Origin: an uncultured Pseudomonadota bacterium
GTDB lineage: Bacteria; Pseudomonadota; Gammaproteobacteria; Ga0077536
Direction: 5' to 3'
Assembly: GCA_903825645.1 (NCBI GenBank)
Contig: CAIKBL010000017.1
Location: 62,001-126,000 of the forward strand
DNA length: 64,000 nucleotides
This document shows, piece after piece, positions 44,146-52,688 of this stretch. Numbering within the stretch: the first letter of the stretch is position 1; each line of letters starts with the position of its first letter. The notes beneath the pieces are model-generated. The model was given only the letters and a program-made list of their open reading frames with translations. It was not told the DNA's origin and ran no database searches. Position numbers and translations under genes: made by a program.

Positions 44146-45198
44146 TCAGACCCGATAGGCTGTAAAAGGCTGGTCGGACTCGGGTCCTTTGCGGGCGTGT
44201 AACATTCCCGCAGGCAAGTCCATGATGATGGTCGCACAACTGCCGACCGGCTCCCCCCCGAGGAGCGGCTCCGGTCGGTAGTGAACTCGAATCGACGCGG
44301 GCGAACCGTCCTCAAAATCGAGGATCCGACGCAGGGCGCTCACTCCGCCCGTCGCGGTGGCTGCGCCCACCTCGTCCGCCAACCGACAGGCCGCCGCGAG
44401 TCGTTCGCGTGAGGTCGGTACCACGAATCCTTCCGGGTCACGAGACGAGGCAATGCAGTGATTCGTATGTGCGTAAATACCGCCGATGGCCTCGGCTTCG
44501 GCGACAATACTACCGGCAAACTCGATGCTGATTGCTTCCCCGTTTGCGTCCGCAATCAGGTAGTGACTCGACTTTCCAAGTCCGGCGCGCGCCAGCGTAC
44601 TTCTAGCCTCGGCCAAGCTAGAGCACTCCAGTAGCGCGCGCCCCAACACATGAATCGGGACGCCTTCGGGGCCATGGAGGGCCACCATAAAATTCAGGCA
44701 CACACCGAGACCGGCGCTGTTCAAGCCAATCTTAGCCAGTTGCCCCGGTTCGGCGAAGGTGAGGATCCGAAGTCCAGAGGGGTAGGTATAGCGGGTCAAG
44801 GTGGCGAGATCTGCGAGCGCGGCGAGCCAATCCCAGGTCTGACCGAGCACGCGGCTTGCCGGCAGATACAACGCCGTACACTCACCTACGCGCGCATTGA
44901 GGATTTCGCTGCGCGCATTGAGTGCGTACGCTTCCCATCGTGCAATCCCCGCCGCGTCCGCAAGCGCATCTATCTCGGTGCCATAATCCGCATGAAAATC
45001 CGAGATGCGTTCGCGCACCTGCCCCGCCATCACACGGATCTCGGTAGCGGACAGCTTGCTCGTCGCAAAGACGGTCTGCCCGTAATAACGCCAAGCAGCC
45101 CTGATCCGTTGGCGATACAGGCTGCCTACCATAGCGCCCCGCATCTTGGGGTCGCCCTTCACGTCGATCAATGGCAAAGGGTTTTCAACAGCAGTCAC
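44146..45198 (-). CDS. C45-family peptidase / acyl-CoA:6-aminopenicillanate acyltransferase-like (Ntn hydrolase)
   Basis: 350-residue relative of the penicillin acyltransferase IAT. The expected autocatalytic Cys is Cys107 in VGECTALYL, preceded by ALNARSEIL and followed by the family block LGQTWDW. LNSAGLGVCLNF and ANGEAISIEF also fit. Ntn hydrolases of this group self-cleave before the Cys and then hydrolyse or transfer acyl groups on amides. Start is read as GTG 45198, seven bases from AGGAG; a TTG at 45204 abuts that site. Divergent from the phosphatase gene, 153 bases away. Confidence 0.87.
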   Translation of the reverse strand: MTAVENPLPLIDVKGDPKMRGAMVGSLYRQRIRAAWRYYGQTVFATSKLSATEIRVMAGQVRERISDFHADYGTEIDALADAAGIARWEAYALNARSEILNARVGECTALYLPASRVLGQTWDWLAALADLATLTRYTYPSGLRILTFAEPGQLAKIGLNSAGLGVCLNFMVALHGPEGVPIHVLGRALLECSSLAEARSTLARAGLGKSSHYLIADANGEAISIEFAGSIVAEAEAIGGIYAHTNHCIASSRDPEGFVVPTSRERLAAACRLADEVGAATATGGVSALRRILDFEDGSPASIRVHYRPEPLLGGEPVGSCATIIMDLPAGMLHARKGPESDQPFTAYRV

Positions 45199-45351
45199 AC
45201 GCAATCTCCTGTCCCGAGAGCGGCGAGGACAACGCCGTGAGACAATAGTCTACCCGACTGTGACCCCGGCAATCGGTCGTAATAAGCCTTACCGGGAAAA
45301 TTGTCGCGAAAACCGGTGGTCAGTGTCGTGGCGACACAGGATAATCAGCGG

Positions 45352-46374
45352 ATGGACGACATACTCGCAATAGAAATTATCCGCACCGCGCAGGCATCCC
45401 ATCGCATTGCGTGGACGCCTGCGCTGACCGATGCGCCCCTGACCGTGTTCGGTGGCCAGACCCCTGACACCATCGATTACGCGACGCCGCTCGCGCGCGG
45501 GGTGCGCCACCCGATTGAAATTCCGGGACTTGCGGTACCCAGCTTTTTTGCCCTTCAGGCCCCCGATCGACCTATCTGGATTGCGGGAGCCCGGCAACTT
45601 GCCCTCGATGGGGCGGTCAACCTTCGTGACGTCGGCGGCTATGCGACGGACACCGGAAGACGCGTGCGCTGGGGCACCTTGTATCGTTCGGGACACCTTT
45701 CCCAACTCGCCGCAACCGCGCGCGAGGAAGTCGCCGCCTTGGATATTCGGACTGTCTGCGATTTTCGGCTGGCCGACGAACGCGCAACCGAGAACGCGAC
45801 ACTGCCCAATAACCCACGCCTCGAGACCCTTGCGATTCCGCCCGGGCGTAATGACCAACACTTCTTCCATCGATTGTTCGAAAGCACTGACGATCCGACG
45901 CGCGTGGTCGAAGAGATGCATCACCTATTGCGCGCCTTCGTCATCGATCTGGCGCCGCACTACCGGAAAATGTTCGAGGTGCTACTGGAGACACGCGGCC
46001 CCGGCGCCGTCCTGCTGAACTGTTCTGCCGGGAAAGAGCGAACTGGGGTGGGCGTCGCCCTGCTCCTGCTAGCCCTTGGGGTACCCCGCGCGACCGTCAA
46101 GCATGATTTTTTGCTTTCCGGACGGTACTTCCCCGCGGAGAGCGAGATGCCAAGAGTCCTGCAAAAATATGCGGTGCCGGGCAAAGATCCCGCGGTGATG
46201 CGCCAGTTAGTTGCCCCTCTGCTGCGTATGCAGGATTCCTATCCGGACACGGTACTGGAGGCAATAGATACTATTGTTAAAATCGACGGCGGCGGCCTAC
46301 CCGGGTTCTTCCAGAGTCACTATGGTCTCGGCACGGCCGAACTGGCTCAACTCCGAGACACCTTTACGACCTGA
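45352..46374 (+). CDS. tyrosine-protein phosphatase (Y_phosphatase3 type) with N-terminal extension
   Basis: 340 residues. The phosphatase domain starts near 88 with NLRDVGGYATDTGRRVRWG and LYRSGHLS, and has the P-loop NCSAGKERTG with nucleophile Cys224 and Arg230 (CX5R). The family hydrolyses phosphotyrosine or phosphoinositides. The first 85 residues are beta-rich and not part of the domain. ATG 45352 (AGGA ten bases upstream) is preferred to TTG 45301. First of a tight same-strand series; the next gene begins 19 bases after its stop, so its substrate may be a phosphorylated intermediate of that series. Confidence 0.85.
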   Translation: MDDILAIEIIRTAQASHRIAWTPALTDAPLTVFGGQTPDTIDYATPLARGVRHPIEIPGLAVPSFFALQAPDRPIWIAGARQLALDGAVNLRDVGGYATDTGRRVRWGTLYRSGHLSQLAATAREEVAALDIRTVCDFRLADERATENATLPNNPRLETLAIPPGRNDQHFFHRLFESTDDPTRVVEEMHHLLRAFVIDLAPHYRKMFEVLLETRGPGAVLLNCSAGKERTGVGVALLLLALGVPRATVKHDFLLSGRYFPAESEMPRVLQKYAVPGKDPAVMRQLVAPLLRMQDSYPDTVLEAIDTIVKIDGGGLPGFFQSHYGLGTAELAQLRDTFTT

Positions 46375-46393
46375 ATCTGGGGAGAAAACCCGT

Positions 46394-47122
46394 ATGGCGA
46401 CCCTATACACAGATACCGACAAATACGCCACTCAGTCCACTTTTGCGCTGGTGGAGGCCTACAATGGCGCGGTAAAAGATCTCGTCCGACGCCGCTTCGC
46501 GGCGAGCGGGTTGTCCTGGCAGGCATTTGTCGCCGACACCGCCTACGAGACGATCACCCGGGAGGACATCGCCGCCGTCGAGCAACAGTTGCTGGCGAGC
46601 GGATACCGCTTCGAGCCCTCGGCCATCTCATCTGCCCGGGAACGCCCTGAAGCCTATAAGGACTCGGGCCTCTATCAGGAAAACTTCAGCTTTGAACACC
46701 CGGCCGCGCCAACCGCCCCCGCGGACGCCCGTGGCCGCTCGCTGAGCGGAGTCGGCGACAATGTTGTCACCCGGACGGAGAACCTCGTCGGCATCGCACG
46801 GTACGTGCGAACCAGTGAAAAGGTCCTTGAATATCTCACCGGCGGGGTACCGGCTGACACGATCGCCATCGTTGATGACTCCGGCGGAACACTCACAGCG
46901 CCTATCCTAGAAAAATTTCGGGGGGTGCTGTGTGCCGGTGGGACAACCCGCTCCCATCTCGCGATCCTTACCCGCGAATATGGCATCCCTTGCCTCATGA
47001 ATGTGCGACTGTCGGGGATCAAGGACGGTATGCGAATCGAAATCGAGTGTGCTGCCCGGTCAAAAACTGGCGACGATTACGCGAATAATGTCGACGCCCC
47101 AGCGTATGTCTGGCGTCTCTAG
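46394..47122 (+). CDS. stand-alone PEP-utilising enzyme mobile (phosphohistidine swivelling) domain protein
   Basis: 242 residues: a helical N-terminal 110 residues of unknown type, then the swivelling phosphohistidine domain, with TIAIVDDSGGTLTAPILEKF, VLCAGGTTRSHLAILTREYG and IPCLMNVRLSGIKDGM. His188 is the expected phosphocarrier. Canonical domains have GG-x2-SH; here three residues separate GG from SH. The domain normally ferries phosphate between an ATP-grasp site and a TIM-barrel site (PEP synthase, PPDK, phenylphosphate synthase); neither is fused. GGAGA lies eight bases before the ATG. It is followed 36 bases later by the 723-residue protein, its likely partner. Confidence 0.82.
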   Translation: MATLYTDTDKYATQSTFALVEAYNGAVKDLVRRRFAASGLSWQAFVADTAYETITREDIAAVEQQLLASGYRFEPSAISSARERPEAYKDSGLYQENFSFEHPAAPTAPADARGRSLSGVGDNVVTRTENLVGIARYVRTSEKVLEYLTGGVPADTIAIVDDSGGTLTAPILEKFRGVLCAGGTTRSHLAILTREYGIPCLMNVRLSGIKDGMRIEIECAARSKTGDDYANNVDAPAYVWRL

Positions 47123-47158
47123 GACGCACGCCCCCCAGATTTAGACAAGGACTCCAGC

Positions 47159-49330
47159 ATGCCTGACTTCAAACTAACTTATGCGCAATTGCTCGAAACG
47201 AACAATCTCATCCAACAGAACGCGGATGAGATCTACTGGTTGTGCGCGACACGTACCGTGCAGGAATCCAAGATTTTCCCGGTCTCAGCCTACATCCTTT
47301 TTTCTTATCTGAATGCCTATTACCGATATCCGGCCTTACTTCGAAAAATTGAAGCGCAGATGTCCGCAGAGGAAATTGGCGACCGGGCGCGCAATCAGGG
47401 CATCAAAATCGTTGCCTGGTGTTTTCCTTGTTTCTATCTGCTCGGGCGCGAGATGCTCATCAACTGGGGTGTCATCAAGCCGACCGACGCGGTAGAAGAT
47501 GTCAGCTATGTGCTCGATTTCTGGAAGCGCTTTCAGCTCGCCTGGCATCGTAATAACGGCAACCTGACTAACCGTCAGGCCGGTCACCGCGCCCAGATCA
47601 TGCCGGAGCAGCGGCTACAGGTCTTTCATGCCGATGCTTTCGAATGTCGGGCTGGCGATCCGCTCCACAAGGCCGCACAGGCCTTTCTGGCGACAGTCGC
47701 CCAATATGGGTTTCTGGTTTCCTGTGAATCACGTCTAACACTGCACAATCACGGCCCCTACAAGCTCACCGATAAGCGGGAGATGTTGGTGCGGGATTTC
47801 AACGAACTCTCGGAAGCGACGGTGCCTTGGCTGGACGGCATCGGCGAGGACATCCCTTACAACAACCTGACCGTGACGATGATTATCGAAGGCGTCCATA
47901 TCAATCTACTGGATGATTGGGGCTCGTTCGAATCGACGCCAGAGCTAAAGGCCGAACACATGGTCGGCGTTGGGCTCTATACGGCGGACACGCTCTCCGA
48001 CGGCCATCAGCCTGTCGGCATGGGGAGTACCGAAGAACTGACGGCCACGTTCATCGATCTCACTGAACGGATCAAACGGGCAACCACGCGTCTGTGGCAT
48101 GTGATGGCGGGCTGGACGCGCGACCAGCAACTCGATGCCGGGGCGTTGACTTATTCCGGTGTCATCCGCGAATTTGCCCTCATCGCGGGCGTCTACGATC
48201 CCGCTGACTGGATGCTCATCGATGAACGCGCCGAGCGCTTCCGCCCGCTGATGAACGATGAATATGGGAATCTGTTTTTAGGGGAACTGGTCGGCTATAT
48301 CAGCACGCCCAGCCAGCGCATGCATGGCTATGCCATGATGCAACACACTGACAATCCGACTAAATCACTGAGCTATTTCCCGTACGCCATGCTGGTCGAT
48401 CAGGAATACACCCGCGGTGTGGGGCCGATGCGACCCGGGATCAGCAATCTGCCGCAAAAAAATAATCGCTATCGGACTTCCCAGGGCGTCCTGACTCTCG
48501 AAGAATACATGCAGCGGGCGCGCGAATTCGTACCCGCCGCCTGTACTGAACCTTATCGATTTCTCTGTGCCGATTGGGTGAAGTATCACTATGACACCCC
48601 GCAGGCAGGCAACCTGTTCAAAATCGAGCAGCGGCATTCTCGTCTGCTCCGGGACAAAGGCGCAGGCTTGTCGCGGGAGGACGTCGAGACGCTTCGCGCC
48701 GGGTCAAAAAAGACACGCCGCGGAGGCCCGACAAGCCACCATCAGATCATGCACGCAGCGGCCATCAAAAAGCACGGTGACTCGGCTCAAATCACCGCTA
48801 TCAGCGGCGAAACGATCGAGATCGCCGCGCAGGAGATTGCTTGGGCCGTGGCCAACGGTCGCCTCGCAGAAGCAAACGGACGCTATCTGTTGACGCCGGC
48901 AGGTCAAATGATACTGGCCAGCGAATACTCGCGTTTTTATAGCGCGTTGAGAACTAACGCGAACTTTCGCGACGCCTACGCGCGGTTTGAGCGGATTAAC
49001 CGTGAACTGAAACAGATCATCACGGATTGGCAGACAATCGAAATCGGCGGACAGCGGATGTCCAATGTTCATGCCGATCAGGCGTATGACGCCCGGGTAA
49101 TTGCCAGACTCGGTGATTTACATGAACGTTTCGAACCGATTCTCGCTCAATTCGTAATAGGCGCAGCCCGCTTGCGCTATTACGATCGCGGATTAGCGAA
49201 TGCGCTCGAACGCGCCGAGGCGGGCGATCTGGCCTGGGTCAGCGAAGTAAAAATCGAGAGCTATCACACCCTTTGGTTCGAGCTGCACGAAGAGCTCCTG
49301 CGACTTCTCGGAGAGCAACGAGAAGAGTAG
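47159..49330 (+). CDS. large hypothetical protein, unrecognised family
   Basis: 723 residues, soluble, aromatic-rich and mostly helical; I do not recognise a family. No signal peptide, P-loop, ATP-grasp or flavin motif is seen. Features: QNADEIYWLCATRTVQESK (about 19-37), hydrophobic KIVAWCFPCFYLLG (about 83-96), a polar central block ending GYAMMQHTDNPTKSLSYFPY (about 383-402) and RPGISNLPQKNNRYR, and a possible winged-helix-like segment AVANGRLAEANGRYLLTPAG (about 560-580). Ordinary codon use, good spacing to both neighbours (36 and 91 bases). Position between a phosphohistidine protein and a carboxyltransferase-like barrel suggests a catalytic partner, perhaps a kinase half that has diverged beyond recognition. 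Confidence 0.8.
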   Translation: MPDFKLTYAQLLETNNLIQQNADEIYWLCATRTVQESKIFPVSAYILFSYLNAYYRYPALLRKIEAQMSAEEIGDRARNQGIKIVAWCFPCFYLLGREMLINWGVIKPTDAVEDVSYVLDFWKRFQLAWHRNNGNLTNRQAGHRAQIMPEQRLQVFHADAFECRAGDPLHKAAQAFLATVAQYGFLVSCESRLTLHNHGPYKLTDKREMLVRDFNELSEATVPWLDGIGEDIPYNNLTVTMIIEGVHINLLDDWGSFESTPELKAEHMVGVGLYTADTLSDGHQPVGMGSTEELTATFIDLTERIKRATTRLWHVMAGWTRDQQLDAGALTYSGVIREFALIAGVYDPADWMLIDERAERFRPLMNDEYGNLFLGELVGYISTPSQRMHGYAMMQHTDNPTKSLSYFPYAMLVDQEYTRGVGPMRPGISNLPQKNNRYRTSQGVLTLEEYMQRAREFVPAACTEPYRFLCADWVKYHYDTPQAGNLFKIEQRHSRLLRDKGAGLSREDVETLRAGSKKTRRGGPTSHHQIMHAAAIKKHGDSAQITAISGETIEIAAQEIAWAVANGRLAEANGRYLLTPAGQMILASEYSRFYSALRTNANFRDAYARFERINRELKQIITDWQTIEIGGQRMSNVHADQAYDARVIARLGDLHERFEPILAQFVIGAARLRYYDRGLANALERAEAGDLAWVSEVKIESYHTLWFELHEELLRLLGEQREE

Positions 49331-49421
49331 ACAGCTATCTCCAGCCGGGTGATCCGGCTGGCAGGACTGAACGTTCCGCGGCAAACTTGCCGCCCCTGAC
49401 AGTAATTGGAAGAACATCAAC

Positions 49422-50879
49422 GTGGCCCATATCGAATTCTTGGATGAGACCATGCGCGACGGGCAGCAGAGCCTGTGGGGCATGCGCATGAAAGCAGGCA
49501 TGGCGCTGCCCGTCGCCCCCTTGATCGATCAGGTTGGCTACCGAGTAATCGACCTGACGGGCTCTTCGCAGTTTGAAGTGCTAGTCCGCGAGTGTCAGGA
49601 AGATCCCTGGGCCGGCCTAGATCTGCTGGTGCAGGCAATGCCCCGCACACGCCTCAGAGCCGGCATGCGGGCCAATGCCGCCGTGACTTTCAGTGTGACG
49701 CCAGATGCCCTCATGGACGCCTGGATGCGCCAACTGAATGTACATGGCTGCCGTAGCTTTTGGGTCTACGACGTGCTGTTCAACATCGACAAGATGCACC
49801 GACTGGCGAAGATCGCGAAGGGCTTTGGCTCCGAGGTTGCCGGCACCATCATGTATACGCTAAGTCCGGTCCACACTGATGCCTATTATGCCGCCAAGGC
49901 GGCGGAAATCGCGGCATCCCCCGATATTGACACGCTGCTGCTCTACGACACCGCCGGTGTGCTGGACGCCTCGCGGGTGCAAACATTAGTGCCGGCAATT
50001 CTTGCGCAGGCCCGCGGAAAACCGCTTGAACTGCACTCCAACAACCGCCTCGGGCAGTCGGTTCAGGCCTATCTTGCGGCTATCGATCTCGGCGTCACCA
50101 TTCTCCACACGAGTACCCGCCCACTGGCAAATGGTCCGGCCGTGCCCTCAATCGAAATCATGGCTGCAAATGTCGCCCGGCGTGGACATACCCATGGGAT
50201 AGATACCACTAAACTGGCGCCAATCGCCGAACATTTCGAGCAGGTCGGCAAGGCCGCCGGCTTCCTCGTCAATCAATTCGCCGAATACGACGTGCTATCA
50301 GTCGACCACCAAATCCCCGGGGGCATGGTCGGGACGCTGCGGGCACAGCTCGCCAAACATGGCATGAGTGATCGCCTTCAGGAAGTATTCGAGGAAACGG
50401 CCGTTGTCCGCCGCGAGCTCGGCTATCCAGGCATGGCGACACCGTTCAGCCAGCTGGTAGGTATCCAAGCGGTGCTGAACATCGTGAGTGCGCGACGCTA
50501 CGCGGTCGTGCCCGATGAAGTGATCCAATACGCTGCCGGGTACTACGGACAACCTGTCGCCCCGATCGAAGCCGAAGTCCTCGACCGGATTATGTCGGCC
50601 CCGCGCGCCAAAGAAATACTGGCCAATCCCCCGGCCCAACCTTCCCTAGCTGAATTGCGTCGGCAATATGGCACCGAGGATGATGATGAACTCATTCTGC
50701 GCGCGCTGGTCCCCGCGACTGATCTCGAACGGATGCGGGCAGCCGGCCCGGTCAAGACCACCTTTCCGCTCTTATCTTCAAGTGAGCTCGATCAAGTCCG
50801 GCGCCTGATGAAGCTCGCTACCGCAGCCGTGGTACGCGTCAGCACACCGGAGTTCAAGCTTCAGCTACGGCGTTTTTGA
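49422..50879 (+). CDS. pyruvate-carboxylase/oxaloacetate-decarboxylase carboxyltransferase-like TIM barrel with altered active site
   Basis: 485-residue DRE-TIM-type protein. The start FLDETMRDGQQSLW and the overall path match the carboxyltransferase domain of biotin enzymes. But the carbamylated lysine of IKDMAGLL is Tyr175 here (LLLYDTAGVLD), the second metal His of HxH is Asn207 (LHSNN), and there is no biotin attachment motif (AMKM) in this protein or any neighbour. So transcarboxylation from biotin is unlikely; a lyase or aldolase reaction on an acid is possible. Follows the 723-residue gene by 91 bases and precedes an SDR gene by 31. Confidence 0.82.
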   Translation: MAHIEFLDETMRDGQQSLWGMRMKAGMALPVAPLIDQVGYRVIDLTGSSQFEVLVRECQEDPWAGLDLLVQAMPRTRLRAGMRANAAVTFSVTPDALMDAWMRQLNVHGCRSFWVYDVLFNIDKMHRLAKIAKGFGSEVAGTIMYTLSPVHTDAYYAAKAAEIAASPDIDTLLLYDTAGVLDASRVQTLVPAILAQARGKPLELHSNNRLGQSVQAYLAAIDLGVTILHTSTRPLANGPAVPSIEIMAANVARRGHTHGIDTTKLAPIAEHFEQVGKAAGFLVNQFAEYDVLSVDHQIPGGMVGTLRAQLAKHGMSDRLQEVFEETAVVRRELGYPGMATPFSQLVGIQAVLNIVSARRYAVVPDEVIQYAAGYYGQPVAPIEAEVLDRIMSAPRAKEILANPPAQPSLAELRRQYGTEDDDELILRALVPATDLERMRAAGPVKTTFPLLSSSELDQVRRLMKLATAAVVRVSTPEFKLQLRRF

Positions 50880-50910
50880 GCCATTTCACGAATCATCCGA
50901 GGGAGTGTCC

Positions 50911-51693
50911 ATGGGTCGTCTGGATAACAAAATAGTCTTAATCACCGGGGCAAGCGCGGGTATCGGCCGGGCCTGCATGTTGCTTTTCGCCAAAGAGGGC
51001 GCGACCGTATGTGGGGTATCGCGGACCCAGTCAAACCTCGACGACACCTTGAGGGACGTGACTGCCGCCGGCGGGAAGGGCAGCACTATCAGCGCCGATC
51101 TCTCCACCCCAGAAGGTGCTGAAAAGGCGGTGGCGCAATGCCTTGCCCGGTATGCGCGCATCGATATCCTCGTTAACGCGGCGGGTGTCGGTTACAGCTG
51201 GCGGCATAGTAGTCCCGGCTCGATGAATCCAGTTCACTCAACACCCATCGACAAGTGGCGCGAGGTCATGTCGATCAATTTGGACAGCGTTTTCTACATG
51301 TGCCGTCTCGTGTTGCAGCAAATGAAGGCGCAGCAAAAAGGTTCGATCGTCAACGTGGCGAGTATTTTCGGTCTCGGCGGAGCGCCGGACGCGCATACCT
51401 ATACCGCCACGAAGGGGGCCATCATCAATCTATCGCGCTCCATGTCGGTCGCTTATGTGGATGACCATATCCGCTGCAATGTCGTCGCACCTGGTTTCGT
51501 CCAAACACAGATGGTGGAAGACGTCCTGCCGATGTTGTTCTCTGCGGAAAACCCCAAATTAATCTCGCCCATGGGACGCCCGGCAACGGTGGAGGAAGTG
51601 GCCTATGCGTGCCTCTTCTTTGCTTCGGAGGAATCCTCTTACTGCACCGGCTCGGTCCTCGCGGTCGATGGAGGCTCCACCGCACGCGCTTGA
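50911..51693 (+). CDS. short-chain dehydrogenase/reductase
   Basis: 260-residue classical SDR: TGASAGIG cofactor loop (about 11-18), NAAGVG, catalytic Ser in VNVASIFGLGGAPD, YTATK (Tyr/Lys) and C-terminal GSVLAVDGGSTARA. ATG 50911 stands five bases from GAGGGAG; a GTG at 50905 overlaps that site. In the run after the carboxyltransferase-like gene it may reduce or oxidise the product of that step. Confidence 0.92.
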   Translation: MGRLDNKIVLITGASAGIGRACMLLFAKEGATVCGVSRTQSNLDDTLRDVTAAGGKGSTISADLSTPEGAEKAVAQCLARYARIDILVNAAGVGYSWRHSSPGSMNPVHSTPIDKWREVMSINLDSVFYMCRLVLQQMKAQQKGSIVNVASIFGLGGAPDAHTYTATKGAIINLSRSMSVAYVDDHIRCNVVAPGFVQTQMVEDVLPMLFSAENPKLISPMGRPATVEEVAYACLFFASEESSYCTGSVLAVDGGSTARA

Positions 51694-51809
51694 TTCGAGG
51701 TATTGCGACGATAATCAACGACCTCGCTTGGTGGTTGAATCTGTCCCTGCGGCAGACAATGGGATATCATTTCGGAAAGGTGCGTACCGCCAACCGATCG
51801 AGGTCACCC

Positions 51810-52607
51810 ATGGAATCGGATCCCTACTTTCAATTCAAGGCGGCCCAACGCGAAGGCTGGGCGCTGTTCGCCCCGCTGGAAGCCCTCACGACGCCGCCGG
51901 CAGGCGCCTTAGTGTCGTTCGCAGGGATCGCGGCAGATGTCCAGATCCTTGATGTCGCCTGCGGGACCGGGGTCGTCGCAGTCACCGCGGCGCGCCGGGG
52001 CGCGCACGTAAGCGCACTCGATCTCTCGCCGGTTTTGCTAGAACGTGCCCGCCACAATGCCGATCTCGCCGGGGTGAACATTGCCTTCACCGAGGGCGAT
52101 GTCGAAGCGCTGCCCTACCCCTCCGCCAGCTTCGACATCGTGATGAGTCAGTTTGGTCACATGTTCGCACCACGGCCCGCCGTGGCATTGGCCGAGATGC
52201 TGCGAGTACTAAAACCTGGCGGCTGCCTAGCCTTTTCAACTTGGCCGCCGGAAATGTTTACCGGGCGCATGTTCCTGTTGATTAATCAGTATCTTGCACC
52301 ACCGCCGGGCGTTCCACCCAGCACCGACTGGGGCGACGTCCGTATCGTACGAGAGCGACTGGGTGAGGCCGTCAGCGAGCTCGTATTCGAGCGCGAACTG
52401 ATGACGGCGCCGACGCTCAGTCCGGCGCATTACCGTGCGGCCATCGAACGGACGGCCGCACCGGTTATCAAGCTGGTGGAGTCTTTGCGGGAAGACCCGC
52501 CTACGCTCGCCCGCTTCCGGGGAGAACTAGAGGCGTTGATCGCCCTTTATTTGGTAGCCAATGTCGTGCGTCAGCACTTTCTGATGACGCGGGCCAAAAA
52601 ACGCTGA
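51810..52607 (+). CDS. class I SAM-dependent methyltransferase
   Basis: 265 residues. SAM motif I ILDVACGTGVVAVTAARRG (about 47-65), acidic motif II VSALDLSPVLLERAR, EGDVEALPYPSASFDIVMSQ and LAEMLRVLKPGGCLAFSTWP are all typical of UbiE/COQ5-like small-molecule methyltransferases. The frame extends upstream into the SDR gene, but the ATG at 51810 with GAGGT ahead fits the family. Last gene of the same-strand run that starts at 45352. Confidence 0.9.
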   Translation: MESDPYFQFKAAQREGWALFAPLEALTTPPAGALVSFAGIAADVQILDVACGTGVVAVTAARRGAHVSALDLSPVLLERARHNADLAGVNIAFTEGDVEALPYPSASFDIVMSQFGHMFAPRPAVALAEMLRVLKPGGCLAFSTWPPEMFTGRMFLLINQYLAPPPGVPPSTDWGDVRIVRERLGEAVSELVFERELMTAPTLSPAHYRAAIERTAAPVIKLVESLREDPPTLARFRGELEALIALYLVANVVRQHFLMTRAKKR

Positions 52608-52688
52608 GGCGGCGTCCTTAAGGGTGCTAACGTCGTGGGCGCCGGGTAGCGCCCCACACGGCGCATCCGGACATCTCGGCCCGTGATG

